Source: Alkalimonas sp. | GTDB taxonomy: Bacteria; Pseudomonadota; Gammaproteobacteria; Enterobacterales; Alteromonadaceae | Assembly (NCBI GenBank): GCA_020831935.1 | Contig: JAFIFR010000011.1 | Location: 1-32,246 of the forward strand | Direction: 5' to 3' | Length of the DNA stretch: 32,246 bases | Part shown: piece by piece, positions 15,419 to 24,380 of the stretch | How the letters are laid out: every line of letters begins with the position of its first letter | Numbering within the stretch: the stretch's first letter is position 1 | Notes under the pieces: generated by a model | Seen by the model: the letters and a program-made list of their open reading frames with translations, nothing else | What the model was told of the DNA's origin: nothing | The model's database searches: none | Position numbers and translations under genes: made by a program

Positions 15419-17170
15419 ATGAGCTATACATTGTTTGATTTTCTCCAGTTGGTTGGTTCACTGGGGATTTTTATTTTTGGCATGAAGATTTTCAGTGAAG
15501 GCCTGCAAAAAATCGCCGGCCACCGACTGAAAAGTATCCTTGGCGGTATGACCCGCAATCGCTTGACCGGCGTTCTGACCGGTTTTGGCACCACCGCCAT
15601 TACCCAATCGTCCACCACCACTACGGTGATGGCCGTCAGCTTTGTCAACGCCGGCCTGCTCACCTTTGTCCAATCGACCGGCGTCATTATGGGCGCCAAT
15701 ATCGGCACCACCATTACCGCCTGGATGGTGGCGTTGTTTGGCTTTAAATTTCAAATCACCCCGATCGCGGTTGCCGTGATCGGGGTGTTTTTTGCCTTTT
15801 TGTTTTCCAGCAACAGCCGGCTGCGCAACATTGCTGAGGCAATGGTCGGCTTTGGTATCCTCTTTATCGGCTTGAACTTTATTAAAGATGCGGTGCCGGA
15901 TATCAACAACAACCCGGCGATGTTTGCGCTTTTGGATGCCTTTACCGACTACGGCTATCTGTCCTTATTGCTGTTTGTGGTGGTTGGCGCCATCCTGACA
16001 CTGCTGACGCAATCGTCCTCGGCGGCGACTGCCATCACGCTGGTGATGCTGTTTGAAGGCTGGATTTCCTTCCCAATTGCCGCGGCGATGATTTTAGGAG
16101 AAAACATCGGTACCACCGTCACGGCCAACATTGCGGCTTTGGTGGGCAATGTCCATGCCAAGCGGGCAGCGCGCTTCCATTTCTTCTTCAATATCGTTGG
16201 TGTGCTTTGGATGTTGGCCATCATTTTCCCGATGCTCAGCCTGATGGATACGGCGGTACAGTACTTTACCGGCAACCCGGTGTCGGTGATGGACAGCACT
16301 CAGGAAGCCCGCTCTAATGCCACCCTGGCACTGTCTTTGTTCCATACCACCTTTAACGTGCTCAATGTGGTGCTGCTGTTTGCTTTTGTCCCCTACCTGA
16401 TTCGTTTTGTGGAGTACATTCAGCCGGATCGCGGTGGAGAAGACGAGGAGTTCCATCTGCGCTACATCAGTGCTGGCGTGATGACGTCACCTGGCTTGTC
16501 GGTGGCTCAAGCGCAGAAAGAGATTCAGCAGTTTGCCGGTGTGATTGAAAAAATGCACGAATCGGTCAACGAGTTGCTGTTTGACCCGGATAGCAACCGT
16601 GAAAAGCTGATGGAAAAAATCCAGAAATACGAGGATGCGACCGATCAGCTGGAAGTGGAAATTTCCGATTATCTGGTGCGGGTCAGTGAGCACACCAACC
16701 TGGAACACTGGATGACCGAGCGCATTCGCTTTATGCAAACCATGATCAACGATATGGAGCGGATTGCGGATATTTATTACCAGGTCTCCAAGTTGTCGGA
16801 GCGGATGGTCGAAACCAAATCCAGCTGGCCAGAAGATGCCAGCAAGGAAATGGCGGTGATGATGACGGCCTTGCAGCACTCCATTGTCGCGATGAAAAAC
16901 AATGTGGCGAAAGAGCCATCCGCCGTTAGCCTGAAAGATGCCATTGTGTTGGAAGATAAAATCGACAAGCTGCGCGATGAGTACCGCAACAATCACTACG
17001 GCCGGTTGGAAGCCGGTGATTACGCGCCTCGTGCCGGTGTTATTTTCATCGACATGCTGAACCGTTTGGAGCGGATTGGCGACCATGTGCTGAATGTCAA
17101 TGAGTCGGCATCAGGCCGCCGGTTAAAAGCGATGCGGATTGACGGCCTGGCCCAGGCCAGAAAAAGCTAA
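15419..17170 (+). CDS. Na+/phosphate cotransporter with C-terminal PhoU-like domain
   Basis: 583 aa. Two inverted Na/Pi-cotransporter repeats carry the signature QSS motifs at Gln63 (TQSSTTTT) and Gln198 (TQSSSAAT), spread over about eight to nine membrane segments up to residue about 330. Residues about 370-570 form a soluble helical region of PhoU type (RIRFMQTMINDMERIADIYY and NRLERIGDHVLNVNE). This matches the NptA/YjbB-type family, which moves Pi with Na+, in some members outward. The ribosome site is weak. It stands alone downstream of the second pst operon with its own terminator, and adds a third PhoU-type module to the island. Direction of transport cannot be decided from sequence. 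Confidence 0.92.
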   Translation: MSYTLFDFLQLVGSLGIFIFGMKIFSEGLQKIAGHRLKSILGGMTRNRLTGVLTGFGTTAITQSSTTTTVMAVSFVNAGLLTFVQSTGVIMGANIGTTITAWMVALFGFKFQITPIAVAVIGVFFAFLFSSNSRLRNIAEAMVGFGILFIGLNFIKDAVPDINNNPAMFALLDAFTDYGYLSLLLFVVVGAILTLLTQSSSAATAITLVMLFEGWISFPIAAAMILGENIGTTVTANIAALVGNVHAKRAARFHFFFNIVGVLWMLAIIFPMLSLMDTAVQYFTGNPVSVMDSTQEARSNATLALSLFHTTFNVLNVVLLFAFVPYLIRFVEYIQPDRGGEDEEFHLRYISAGVMTSPGLSVAQAQKEIQQFAGVIEKMHESVNELLFDPDSNREKLMEKIQKYEDATDQLEVEISDYLVRVSEHTNLEHWMTERIRFMQTMINDMERIADIYYQVSKLSERMVETKSSWPEDASKEMAVMMTALQHSIVAMKNNVAKEPSAVSLKDAIVLEDKIDKLRDEYRNNHYGRLEAGDYAPRAGVIFIDMLNRLERIGDHVLNVNESASGRRLKAMRIDGLAQARKS

Positions 17171-17190
17171 ACAGCTGATACCGCAATAAA

Positions 17191-17220
17191 AAAGCGCCGC
17201 TCATAGAGCGGCGCTTTTGT
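17191..17220. terminator. Bidirectional terminator between Na+/Pi transporter and protease
   Basis: 12-bp perfect stem AAAGCGCCGCTC / GAGCGGCGCTTT with a 3-nt ATA loop. TTTTG follows on the plus strand and an A-run precedes it, giving a T-run for the minus strand. It serves both convergent genes. Confidence 0.92.
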
Positions 17221-17242
17221 TTGGCAGGGAGAAGTTGCCGTA

Positions 17243-19528
17243 TTACTCGTAACGCACTTCCAGTTTCATACCGCTAACGGCGCGGAATGCATGCAAGCCA
17301 ATGTGCCAGGTGCCTTCAGCCGGGTTGGTGAAGGTACAGGTCTCATTGTTGCCATTTCGGTTAGGTTTGCAGTCGAACTGAGTGGCTGTAGGTACAGCAC
17401 CATGACGGACGTGCAAGTCGGCATCGCCACGGCCACCGGAGATTTCAACCACCAGGCTGGTCGCACCGGCTGGTACGTCCACACTGTGGTAATCCCAGGT
17501 CCGACGGGCAATGCTGATGTCGTTCACCACATAGCCGCCGGCATCCGGTACATCCGGCTCGTCTGGCTCTTCCGGTGCCGTAAAGCTACCCACCAGGCTC
17601 ACACCACTAAAGGCAATGTAGCCATTGATCATCACATGCCAGGTGCCTTCTTGCGGGGTGGCAAAATCGCAACGCTCTTCGTTACCAAAACGGAATGGCC
17701 GGCAATCGTAGTCGCTTAGGGTTGGCTCTGATCCGAATTTGACATACAAATCGGCATCACCGGTACCACCTGACATGACGAACGCCAAATCGCTGGCATC
17801 GGCGGGCAGCTCCATGGTGAAGAACAGTTGCTCATCGGTGGCGCCGGCAAGACCGGTGACCGGAACACCATTCTCCAAGACTGGTGTTGGTTCTGGCTCT
17901 GGATCCGGATCCACCGGGTCATCCGGCTCATCGGCGCCTTCACAGCCATGGACCGCTAAGTAATCCACAGCGTCTTTTGCCTGAACCAGGCCCCAGCCGT
18001 AAGAGTTATCACGGCCAGGCGCACCTAGATCTTCAGCCGATGCGGCCAGAGCGGCACGAATTTCTGCATTGCTGCACTGCGGGAAGTGACTCCAAACCAA
18101 CGCCGCAACGCCAGCAACATGTGGCGAAGCCATGGAGGTGCCGCTCATCAGGCCATAGTTGCTGGCACCTGAGGTAAAGTTGGCGACATCACCCAGTTGG
18201 CCCATCAGTACCGTGCCTTCCTCTTGCGATAAACTGACCGCTGGAATGGTGGTGGTCGGGTTATCACCGACAGTTCCGCTGAAGTTGCCTGGCTCGTTGT
18301 TGTAGATGATGGCGGCAACACCACCGCCATCCTGGCAAGACTCTACTTTCTGAGTGAAAGAGACTTCACCCCGTTGCATCAGACAGATTTTGCCAACCAT
18401 GTCGTCGCAGGTGGTCACACCCAGGCCGCAGCTGGCGATTTCGGCGCTCATGCTGCCTGAACCGGCACCTGAAATGGGGTTCGGGCTAAACGCAACGCCA
18501 TTGACCGACAAAATGGATTCTACACCGGTGCCTTCCGGGTAGGTAGAGCGCACATCAACACCAGGCGCTGCCAGTTCAACCTGAGCATTGCGCTGCGAGA
18601 AGCTGGCCAGCGTTTTGGTGTGATCCACCGCGGCGACAGAAATTACCGAGTCGTAGGAGGCAGGGTAAGACAGTGAGGTGTTGCCAGCATTACCGGCTGC
18701 GGCGACCAACAACACACCTGAGTCGTAAATGCTTTGCAGGGCATTGCGCTCGGCGACACTGGAGCCAGCACCACCCAAGCTCATATTGACGACGGTCGAG
18801 CCATTTTGCGCACAGACGTTGATGGCGTTCACCAGCGAGGATGAATAGCCCCAACCGCTGGCATTAAAAACTTTAACAATGTGCAGCTTCACTTCGCCAT
18901 TAGGCAGTACACCCACAATGCCAACATCGTTATTCAGAGCGGCAATGGTCCCTGCTACGTGGGTGCCGTGTGGGCCACCGGCTTCAAACCAGTTGCCGGT
19001 ACCCGGATCATTGGTACCGGTGATGTTGCTGCTTAAGAAATCTTCGTGCGGTAAGTCCAGACCTGAATCAATGACACAAACCGTTTGGTTGCTGGCAAAC
19101 TGATCCGAGACTTGATCGGCTTGCACCATGGTAAAGCCATAAGGGACTTCCTGCGCCATCGGGTAGCGAACTAAATCCGGCTCAATCAGCTCGATGCTTG
19201 GATCGGCTTGCAAACGCTTCAGTGCTGCTGCTGGTAATTCAGCCGCAATGGCGCGCTGAGGCCCTAAAATGAGCTTGGTTTTTGCACCCATGCGCTCCAG
19301 AGCGCGGGCAGAAACCTGCAAAGCCGCTTGCTCGTGGCTTTGGCCAGGGCGCAGCGAGATGCTTTGTTCAGCCAGATGATCGGCTTTGTAGTGAATGATA
19401 AAACGATTGGAGCTTGGCTCGGCTTGATCTGCAGCATGAAGCGCCATTGGCGCTGCTAATGCAGCAGAAACTGCCATCGCCAACACACTACCTCTGGCAC
19501 TGGCCAGAGTTTTTGTGGACTTCGACAT
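17243..19528 (-). CDS. Secreted S8 (subtilisin-family) serine protease with PA and two PPC domains
   Basis: 761 aa. Signal peptide to about residue 32 (cleavage LHA-AD). An I9-type propeptide follows (about 41-122: RFIIHYKADHL to LIEPDLVRYP). The peptidase domain has Asp154 (VIDSGLDLPHEDF), His187 (HGTHVAGTIAALNN), oxyanion Asn280 (AAAGNAGN) and Ser465 (SGTSMASPHVAG). A protease-associated insertion lies between about 340 and 450. An Asp/Pro-rich linker (about 533-550) leads to two PPC domains, each with the GDADL-V-G motif and EGTWH. PPC domains are usually clipped after export. GGGAGGG 7 nt upstream fixes the start. Probably an extracellular nutrient-scavenging protease. Confidence 0.96.
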   Translation of the reverse strand: MSKSTKTLASARGSVLAMAVSAALAAPMALHAADQAEPSSNRFIIHYKADHLAEQSISLRPGQSHEQAALQVSARALERMGAKTKLILGPQRAIAAELPAAALKRLQADPSIELIEPDLVRYPMAQEVPYGFTMVQADQVSDQFASNQTVCVIDSGLDLPHEDFLSSNITGTNDPGTGNWFEAGGPHGTHVAGTIAALNNDVGIVGVLPNGEVKLHIVKVFNASGWGYSSSLVNAINVCAQNGSTVVNMSLGGAGSSVAERNALQSIYDSGVLLVAAAGNAGNTSLSYPASYDSVISVAAVDHTKTLASFSQRNAQVELAAPGVDVRSTYPEGTGVESILSVNGVAFSPNPISGAGSGSMSAEIASCGLGVTTCDDMVGKICLMQRGEVSFTQKVESCQDGGGVAAIIYNNEPGNFSGTVGDNPTTTIPAVSLSQEEGTVLMGQLGDVANFTSGASNYGLMSGTSMASPHVAGVAALVWSHFPQCSNAEIRAALAASAEDLGAPGRDNSYGWGLVQAKDAVDYLAVHGCEGADEPDDPVDPDPEPEPTPVLENGVPVTGLAGATDEQLFFTMELPADASDLAFVMSGGTGDADLYVKFGSEPTLSDYDCRPFRFGNEERCDFATPQEGTWHVMINGYIAFSGVSLVGSFTAPEEPDEPDVPDAGGYVVNDISIARRTWDYHSVDVPAGATSLVVEISGGRGDADLHVRHGAVPTATQFDCKPNRNGNNETCTFTNPAEGTWHIGLHAFRAVSGMKLEVRYE

Positions 19529-19653
19529 GAGTTCACCCTCCCAAGGTGATTATTATGATTATGGTTGTAGCGCACTTGCTAAAGAAACAGACGACAAAAC
19601 AGCTCCTGACAAGGTGGCAACCTGAGTCAATGTAGACCTGGCTTTTGCAAATT

Positions 19654-19682
19654 AACCTGGAACATTGTTGCAGGTTTAACCT
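19654..19682. repeat. Overlapping AACCTG/CAGGTT dyads
   Basis: AACCTG (19654-19659) pairs with CAGGTT (19671-19676) across 11 nt, and the right arm is itself part of the palindrome AGGTTTAACCT (19672-19682). Possible operator near the protease promoter; no known factor recognised. Confidence 0.5.
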
Positions 19683-19688
19683 ATAACA

Positions 19689-19707
19689 ATTGAATGATGC
19701 ATTCAAT
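19689..19707. repeat. Perfect 8-3-8 inverted repeat
   Basis: ATTGAATG-ATG-CATTCAAT, perfect over 8-bp arms. Shape fits a dimeric repressor operator or a short cruciform; no T-run follows, so a terminator is unlikely. Confidence 0.65.
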
Positions 19708-19796
19708 AAGTAATTCACAGTTTTCGCATCTTTAACGCTAACTTATTGTTGTTTTGATGGATAAAAATCTTTGTTCGGTGATTTGGCTTTGACTGA

Positions 19797-19813
19797 TTAC
19801 CTAAAGTAGGTAA
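19797..19813. repeat. Perfect 7-3-7 inverted repeat
   Basis: TTACCTA-AAG-TAGGTAA, 82 bp before the oxyR start. The arms differ from those of the neighbouring dyads, but the 3-nt spacer is the same. Confidence 0.65.
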
Positions 19814-19858
19814 ATATGTTAATGTTGGCTTTGAGGAACGCCGTGCAATCGGTGCAGA

Positions 19859-19875
19859 GCCTGATATAATCAGGC
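19859..19875. promoter_or_regulatory. Palindrome spanning the oxyR -10 element
   Basis: GCCTGAT-ATA-ATCAGGC is a perfect 7-3-7 repeat containing TATAAT (19865-19870). A protein bound here would occlude RNA polymerase, so it may be an autoregulatory or repressor site. Confidence 0.6.
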
Positions 19876-19894
19876 AGAACTCAGAGGGAGCGAT

Positions 19895-20806
19895 ATGAAG
19901 CGTTTACCCAGCATTAAGCAAATGCAGTACCTGTTAGCCCTGCACGAGCATCAGCACTTTGGCCGGGCGGCAGAAGCCTGCTTTATTGGTCAATCGACCT
20001 TAAGTGCTGCCATTGCTAACTTAGAAGAAACTCTGGATGCGCAGTTGCTGGAGCGCGACCACAAGACCTTTATTTTCACCTCCCTGGGGGAGGATATTGT
20101 GCGCCAGGCGCGCGGTATTATTGAACAGTGTGAAGAGCTCAGTCAGTTTGCCCAATGTCAGGGCAAGCCAATGTCCGGGCCTTTTCGCCTTGGTTGCATT
20201 CCCACCATAGCGCCTTTTGTGCTGAGTGACATTATGGCGCAGTGTCGCCAGCAGTTTCCTGAATTGCAGCTGTTGCTGCGGGAAGATACCAGTGACAACT
20301 CGCTTCATGCCTTGGCGGAAGGCCGGCTCGATATGGTGTTGTTGGCGCTGCCTTATGAAACCGGTGCTTTTCACACTGAAGTGCTGGCACAAGATCCGTT
20401 TCAATTGGTGATGCACCGCGATTGGCAGGGGGCTGGTTTCGAGCAAGATATCAGCCACTGGCCGGATGAAAGTATTTTTTTGCTCGAGCGTGAGCACTGC
20501 TTAACGGGGCATGCCGTCAAAGCCTGTGAGCTGGAAGACAACCGCAAGGTCAACCCGTTTTTTGCCACCAGCCTGCATACTCTAACGCAGATGGTCAACA
20601 ATAAGTTGGGGGTGACCTTTATGCCACAACTGGCCATCAATGCTGGCTTGTTGCAGGGCACGGAGTTGATTTGTCAGGCTCCTGCAACCGGGCAGGCCAG
20701 TCGGGATATTGGTGTGGCCTGGCGGCCAACCTCCAGCAAATTGCACAGCTATCGGGTATTGGCGGAGTTGATTCGGCAGGTACTGCAGGTGAAGTGTCAG
20801 CTTTAA
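19895..20806 (+). CDS. oxyR: Hydrogen-peroxide-sensing LysR regulator OxyR
   Basis: 303 aa. The N-terminal helix-turn-helix (about 1-65: HFGRAAEACFIGQSTLSAAI) is of LysR type, and the rest is the effector domain. Cys202 in EREHCLTGHA and Cys211 in VKACEL reproduce the redox pair of E. coli OxyR (C199/C208) with identical 9-residue separation and the same flanking His-Cys-Leu. Oxidation by H2O2 forms the disulfide that activates peroxide-defence genes. GAGGGAG lies just before the ATG. No catalase or peroxiredoxin gene is adjacent. The regulator sits divergently from the protease with a dyad-rich spacer between them. Confidence 0.95.
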   Translation: MKRLPSIKQMQYLLALHEHQHFGRAAEACFIGQSTLSAAIANLEETLDAQLLERDHKTFIFTSLGEDIVRQARGIIEQCEELSQFAQCQGKPMSGPFRLGCIPTIAPFVLSDIMAQCRQQFPELQLLLREDTSDNSLHALAEGRLDMVLLALPYETGAFHTEVLAQDPFQLVMHRDWQGAGFEQDISHWPDESIFLLEREHCLTGHAVKACELEDNRKVNPFFATSLHTLTQMVNNKLGVTFMPQLAINAGLLQGTELICQAPATGQASRDIGVAWRPTSSKLHSYRVLAELIRQVLQVKCQL

Positions 20807-20833
20807 GCTATATCGGCTTTTTTCAGTCTTACT

Positions 20834-21607
20834 CTACTCTGGGTAGGGTTCGATTGGCTCGGGTAAGTGAAAGTCAGGGTATTGCCGGTACAAGGGAAGC
20901 AATAGTCCCTCACGGTAAAAGTGTTGGTAGTGTTGATCCCACCAGGCTTTGAGTTGCCGGCCTGCTTCATTGTCGGCAAACCCCATGTAAATAGGCTCTC
21001 CTTTTAAAAATACCAGTTCCAACCCGGATAGATCCTGCTCCTGCAGTTGATGACGCAGCTCGGCTTTCTCGACCAAAAAAGCATCGACCCGATTGTTTTT
21101 CACCAGACTGACCCCGGTGTGGATGCTGTCCACCTCGTAGCTCTCAGTGGTGATATTCAGCAGCTGATCGTAGTTGTAGCCACGCTGGGTGGCCAGTCGG
21201 AGCTTTGCCAGATCGGCTTTGTCGCTGAGATGAAGTTGGCCTGCGAGATGCAATAGAGCAATTTTATCGATGTCAAAAGGCCATTCCGATAGCAGCAAGC
21301 TGTTGCTGTCTTTTGCGCCTATGCCGATAACCATATGCACCTGCTGTTGCTCGGTCATTAAAATGGAACGAATAAAGCTGGTGAAATAGACTTTAACCTC
21401 CGTCTCAGCCGGGAAAATAAGCTGCATCAAATGCAGGTAAGCGCCTTGCTGACTGGGCTCGGTAAAACCCGGCCAAAGATCGGTGGCCACCCAAATCGGA
21501 TTGATGGTCAGCTCGGTGGAGGCCGGCTTGGTAGCAGGCATCGCAATACTCATGCTGCTGACCAGCCAGGTTAAGGCAAGGCATGGGAGTAAACAGGGAA
21601 ATCGCAT
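20834..21607 (-). CDS. Periplasmic solute-binding-like protein (SBP family 3 type)
   Basis: 257 aa from the ATG at 21607, where GGAGGG stands upstream and a signal peptide begins (MRFPCLLPCLALTWLVSS, cleavage near SIAMPA). An upstream in-frame start would place 25 charged residues before it. The mature protein resembles stand-alone amino-acid/polar solute binding domains: a WVATDLWPGFTEP opening, a central VDAFLVEKAEL hinge-like motif and GEPIYMGFADNEAGRQL near the end. No permease or ATPase lies beside it, so it may be an orphan sensor or binding protein instead of a transporter part. Ligand unknown. It converges on oxyR with a 27-bp gap. Confidence 0.7.
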   Translation of the reverse strand: MRFPCLLPCLALTWLVSSMSIAMPATKPASTELTINPIWVATDLWPGFTEPSQQGAYLHLMQLIFPAETEVKVYFTSFIRSILMTEQQQVHMVIGIGAKDSNSLLLSEWPFDIDKIALLHLAGQLHLSDKADLAKLRLATQRGYNYDQLLNITTESYEVDSIHTGVSLVKNNRVDAFLVEKAELRHQLQEQDLSGLELVFLKGEPIYMGFADNEAGRQLKAWWDQHYQHFYREGLLLPLYRQYPDFHLPEPIEPYPE

Positions 21608-21663
21608 CGGGCCCTCCTGCTTAAAGTGTAGTCGTTTTTTAGCTGGCGCAAGGCAGATTTTTC

Positions 21664-21692
21664 TTGTTCTGATGGCGGGCACTCTTTAGACT
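21664..21692 (+). promoter_or_regulatory. Candidate promoter of the queA-tgt-sec operon
   Basis: TTGTTC (21664-21669), 17-nt spacer, TAGACT (21687-21692). Start of transcription would fall near 21699, at the beginning of the GGCCCGTTAACC motif that recurs before tgt. Confidence 0.45.
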
Positions 21693-21716
21693 AGCGGCCC
21701 GTTAACCTGCCGCTAG
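21691..21716. repeat. 8-bp inverted repeat before queA
   Basis: CTAGCGGC (21691-21698) and GCCGCTAG (21709-21716) are perfect inverted arms around 10 nt, close to the expected transcription start of queA. It may be a 5' hairpin or an operator; no T-run, so not a terminator. Confidence 0.55.
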
Positions 21717-21738
21717 GTTTGTACCGGAGTGTTGTTGT

Positions 21739-22794
21739 ATGCAGCTTTCAGACTTTCATTTTGAACTCCCCGAGGAGCTCATTGCCCGTTACCCACAGCC
21801 AGAGCGCTCGGCCAGCCGCTTGCTTTGCATGGACCGGCAGACCGGTGCCTTGCAGCATCGGGTATTCCGGGATCTGTTGGCAGAGCTGAATCCCGGTGAT
21901 CTGCTGGTGTTTAACAACACCAAGGTGATCCCTGCACGGTTATTTGGTCAGAAAGACTCGGGCGGCAAAGTGGAAGTGCTGGTAGAGCGTATTTTGGATG
22001 AACAGCGCTTTTTGGCCCATGTGCGGGCCAGTAAATCACCCAAAGCCGGCACTGAGCTGCTGTTGGAGCAAGAGGCCAGAGTGCAGATGCTGGGGCGTCA
22101 GGGTGAGTTGTTTGAACTGGCACTGCTGAGCGATGAAACGGCAGCGGGCAGCGAAACGGTGCTCAGCATGTTGGAGCGGCTAGGACATATGCCGTTGCCG
22201 CCATACATTGACCGGCCGGACAACGAGGAAGACAAGGCGCGCTACCAGACGGTCTATCACCAAAAGCCGGGTGCGGTAGCAGCGCCGACGGCCGGGCTGC
22301 ATTTTGACCAGCCGCTGTTGGATGCTTTAGCCGCCAAAGGGGTTGAATTTGCCTTTATCACCCTGCATGTCGGGGCCGGAACCTTTCAGCCGGTTCGGGT
22401 GCAGGATGTAAAGACACACCAAATGCATGCCGAATACATCGAGGTGGAACAAGGGGTGGTGGCTGCGGTGAACGCATGCAAAGCCCGGGGCAATCGGGTG
22501 GTGGCGGTGGGCACTACCTCGGTACGAGCGCTGGAAAGTGCAGCGCAACAAGAAGATGGACTGCTGCCCTTTCAGGGCGATACCCAGATTTTCATCTACC
22601 CGGGCTACCAGTTCCGGGTGGTGGATGCGCTGATTACCAACTTCCACTTGCCAGAGTCAACGCTGATTATGCTGGTATCGGCCTTCAGCTCACGTGATCA
22701 TGTGCTGCAGGCGTATCAGACCGCCGTGGCGGAGCGCTACCGGTTTTATTCCTATGGCGATGCCATGTTTATCCGGTCGCTGCCTGCTGGATAG
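21739..22794 (+). CDS. queA: tRNA preQ1(34) S-adenosylmethionine ribosyltransferase-isomerase QueA
   Basis: 351 aa, normal length. It transfers the ribosyl part of S-adenosylmethionine to preQ1 at tRNA position 34, making epoxyqueuosine. Conserved blocks are visible: [22 protein letters not shown]-like start, [12 protein letters not shown], the PTAGLHF motif, [10 protein letters not shown] and [20 protein letters not shown] stands 9 nt before the ATG. First gene of the queA-tgt-yajC-secD-secF cluster; Tgt, which acts one step before it, is next. Confidence 0.98.
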   Translation: MQLSDFHFELPEELIARYPQPERSASRLLCMDRQTGALQHRVFRDLLAELNPGDLLVFNNTKVIPARLFGQKDSGGKVEVLVERILDEQRFLAHVRASKSPKAGTELLLEQEARVQMLGRQGELFELALLSDETAAGSETVLSMLERLGHMPLPPYIDRPDNEEDKARYQTVYHQKPGAVAAPTAGLHFDQPLLDALAAKGVEFAFITLHVGAGTFQPVRVQDVKTHQMHAEYIEVEQGVVAAVNACKARGNRVVAVGTTSVRALESAAQQEDGLLPFQGDTQIFIYPGYQFRVVDALITNFHLPESTLIMLVSAFSSRDHVLQAYQTAVAERYRFYSYGDAMFIRSLPAG

Positions 22795-22829
22795 ATGTGG
22801 CCAACGTCGCAATTTTCCACCAGACAGGG

Positions 22830-23996
<1,167 letters not shown>

Positions 23997-24015
23997 TGAT
24001 TAAAAGGGGAATACG

Positions 24016-24348
24016 ATGAGTCTGTTTATTGCAAATGCGCACGCGACAACCGGTGGCCAGTCTGGCGGTGGTTGGGATCTGATGATCATGCTGCTGGCCT
24101 TTGGTTTGATTTTTTACTTTTTGATCTACCGGCCACAAGCCAAGCGGGTCAAAGAGCATAAAAACCTGATGGGCGCGCTGGGCAAAGGCGATGAAGTGCT
24201 CACTCAAGGTGGCTTGGTTGGCCGCATCAGCAAGATTTCTGATGAAAAAGACTTTATCGTGCTGGCGCTAAACGACAGCACCGAAGTGACTGTGCAAAAG
24301 GCGTCCGTGTCTGCGGTCTTGCCAAAGGGCACCCTGAAGTCGCTGTAA
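24016..24348 (+). CDS. yajC: Sec translocase accessory protein YajC
   Basis: 110 aa, the E. coli length. A short Gly-rich N-terminus is followed by one membrane segment (about 20-38, MIMLLAFGLIFYFLIY) and the conserved cytoplasmic RPQAKRVKEHKNLMGALGKG and VLTQGGLVGRI. It forms the SecDF-YajC complex, which assists SecYEG. GGGGAA lies before the ATG. It is in the expected place between tgt and secD. Confidence 0.97.
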   Translation: MSLFIANAHATTGGQSGGGWDLMIMLLAFGLIFYFLIYRPQAKRVKEHKNLMGALGKGDEVLTQGGLVGRISKISDEKDFIVLALNDSTEVTVQKASVSAVLPKGTLKSL

Positions 24349-24380
24349 TCCAACAGCTTTTGATGCAAAAGGATCCTTGA

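Larger units (their letters stand above)
19529..19894. promoter_or_regulatory. Divergent regulatory region between protease and oxyR
   Basis: AT-rich 366-bp spacer without a credible gene. It holds a near-perfect 10-nt oxyR -10 (TATAAT at 19865-19870) and several dyads, listed separately at 19654-19682, 19689-19707, 19797-19813 and 19859-19875. No clear -35 of the protease could be fixed. Confidence 0.6.

Noticed and set aside
20800-20825. AAGC...GCTTTTTT after oxyR as a terminator
   Set aside because: Stem of four pairs only; the T-run is suggestive but the hairpin is too weak to list.
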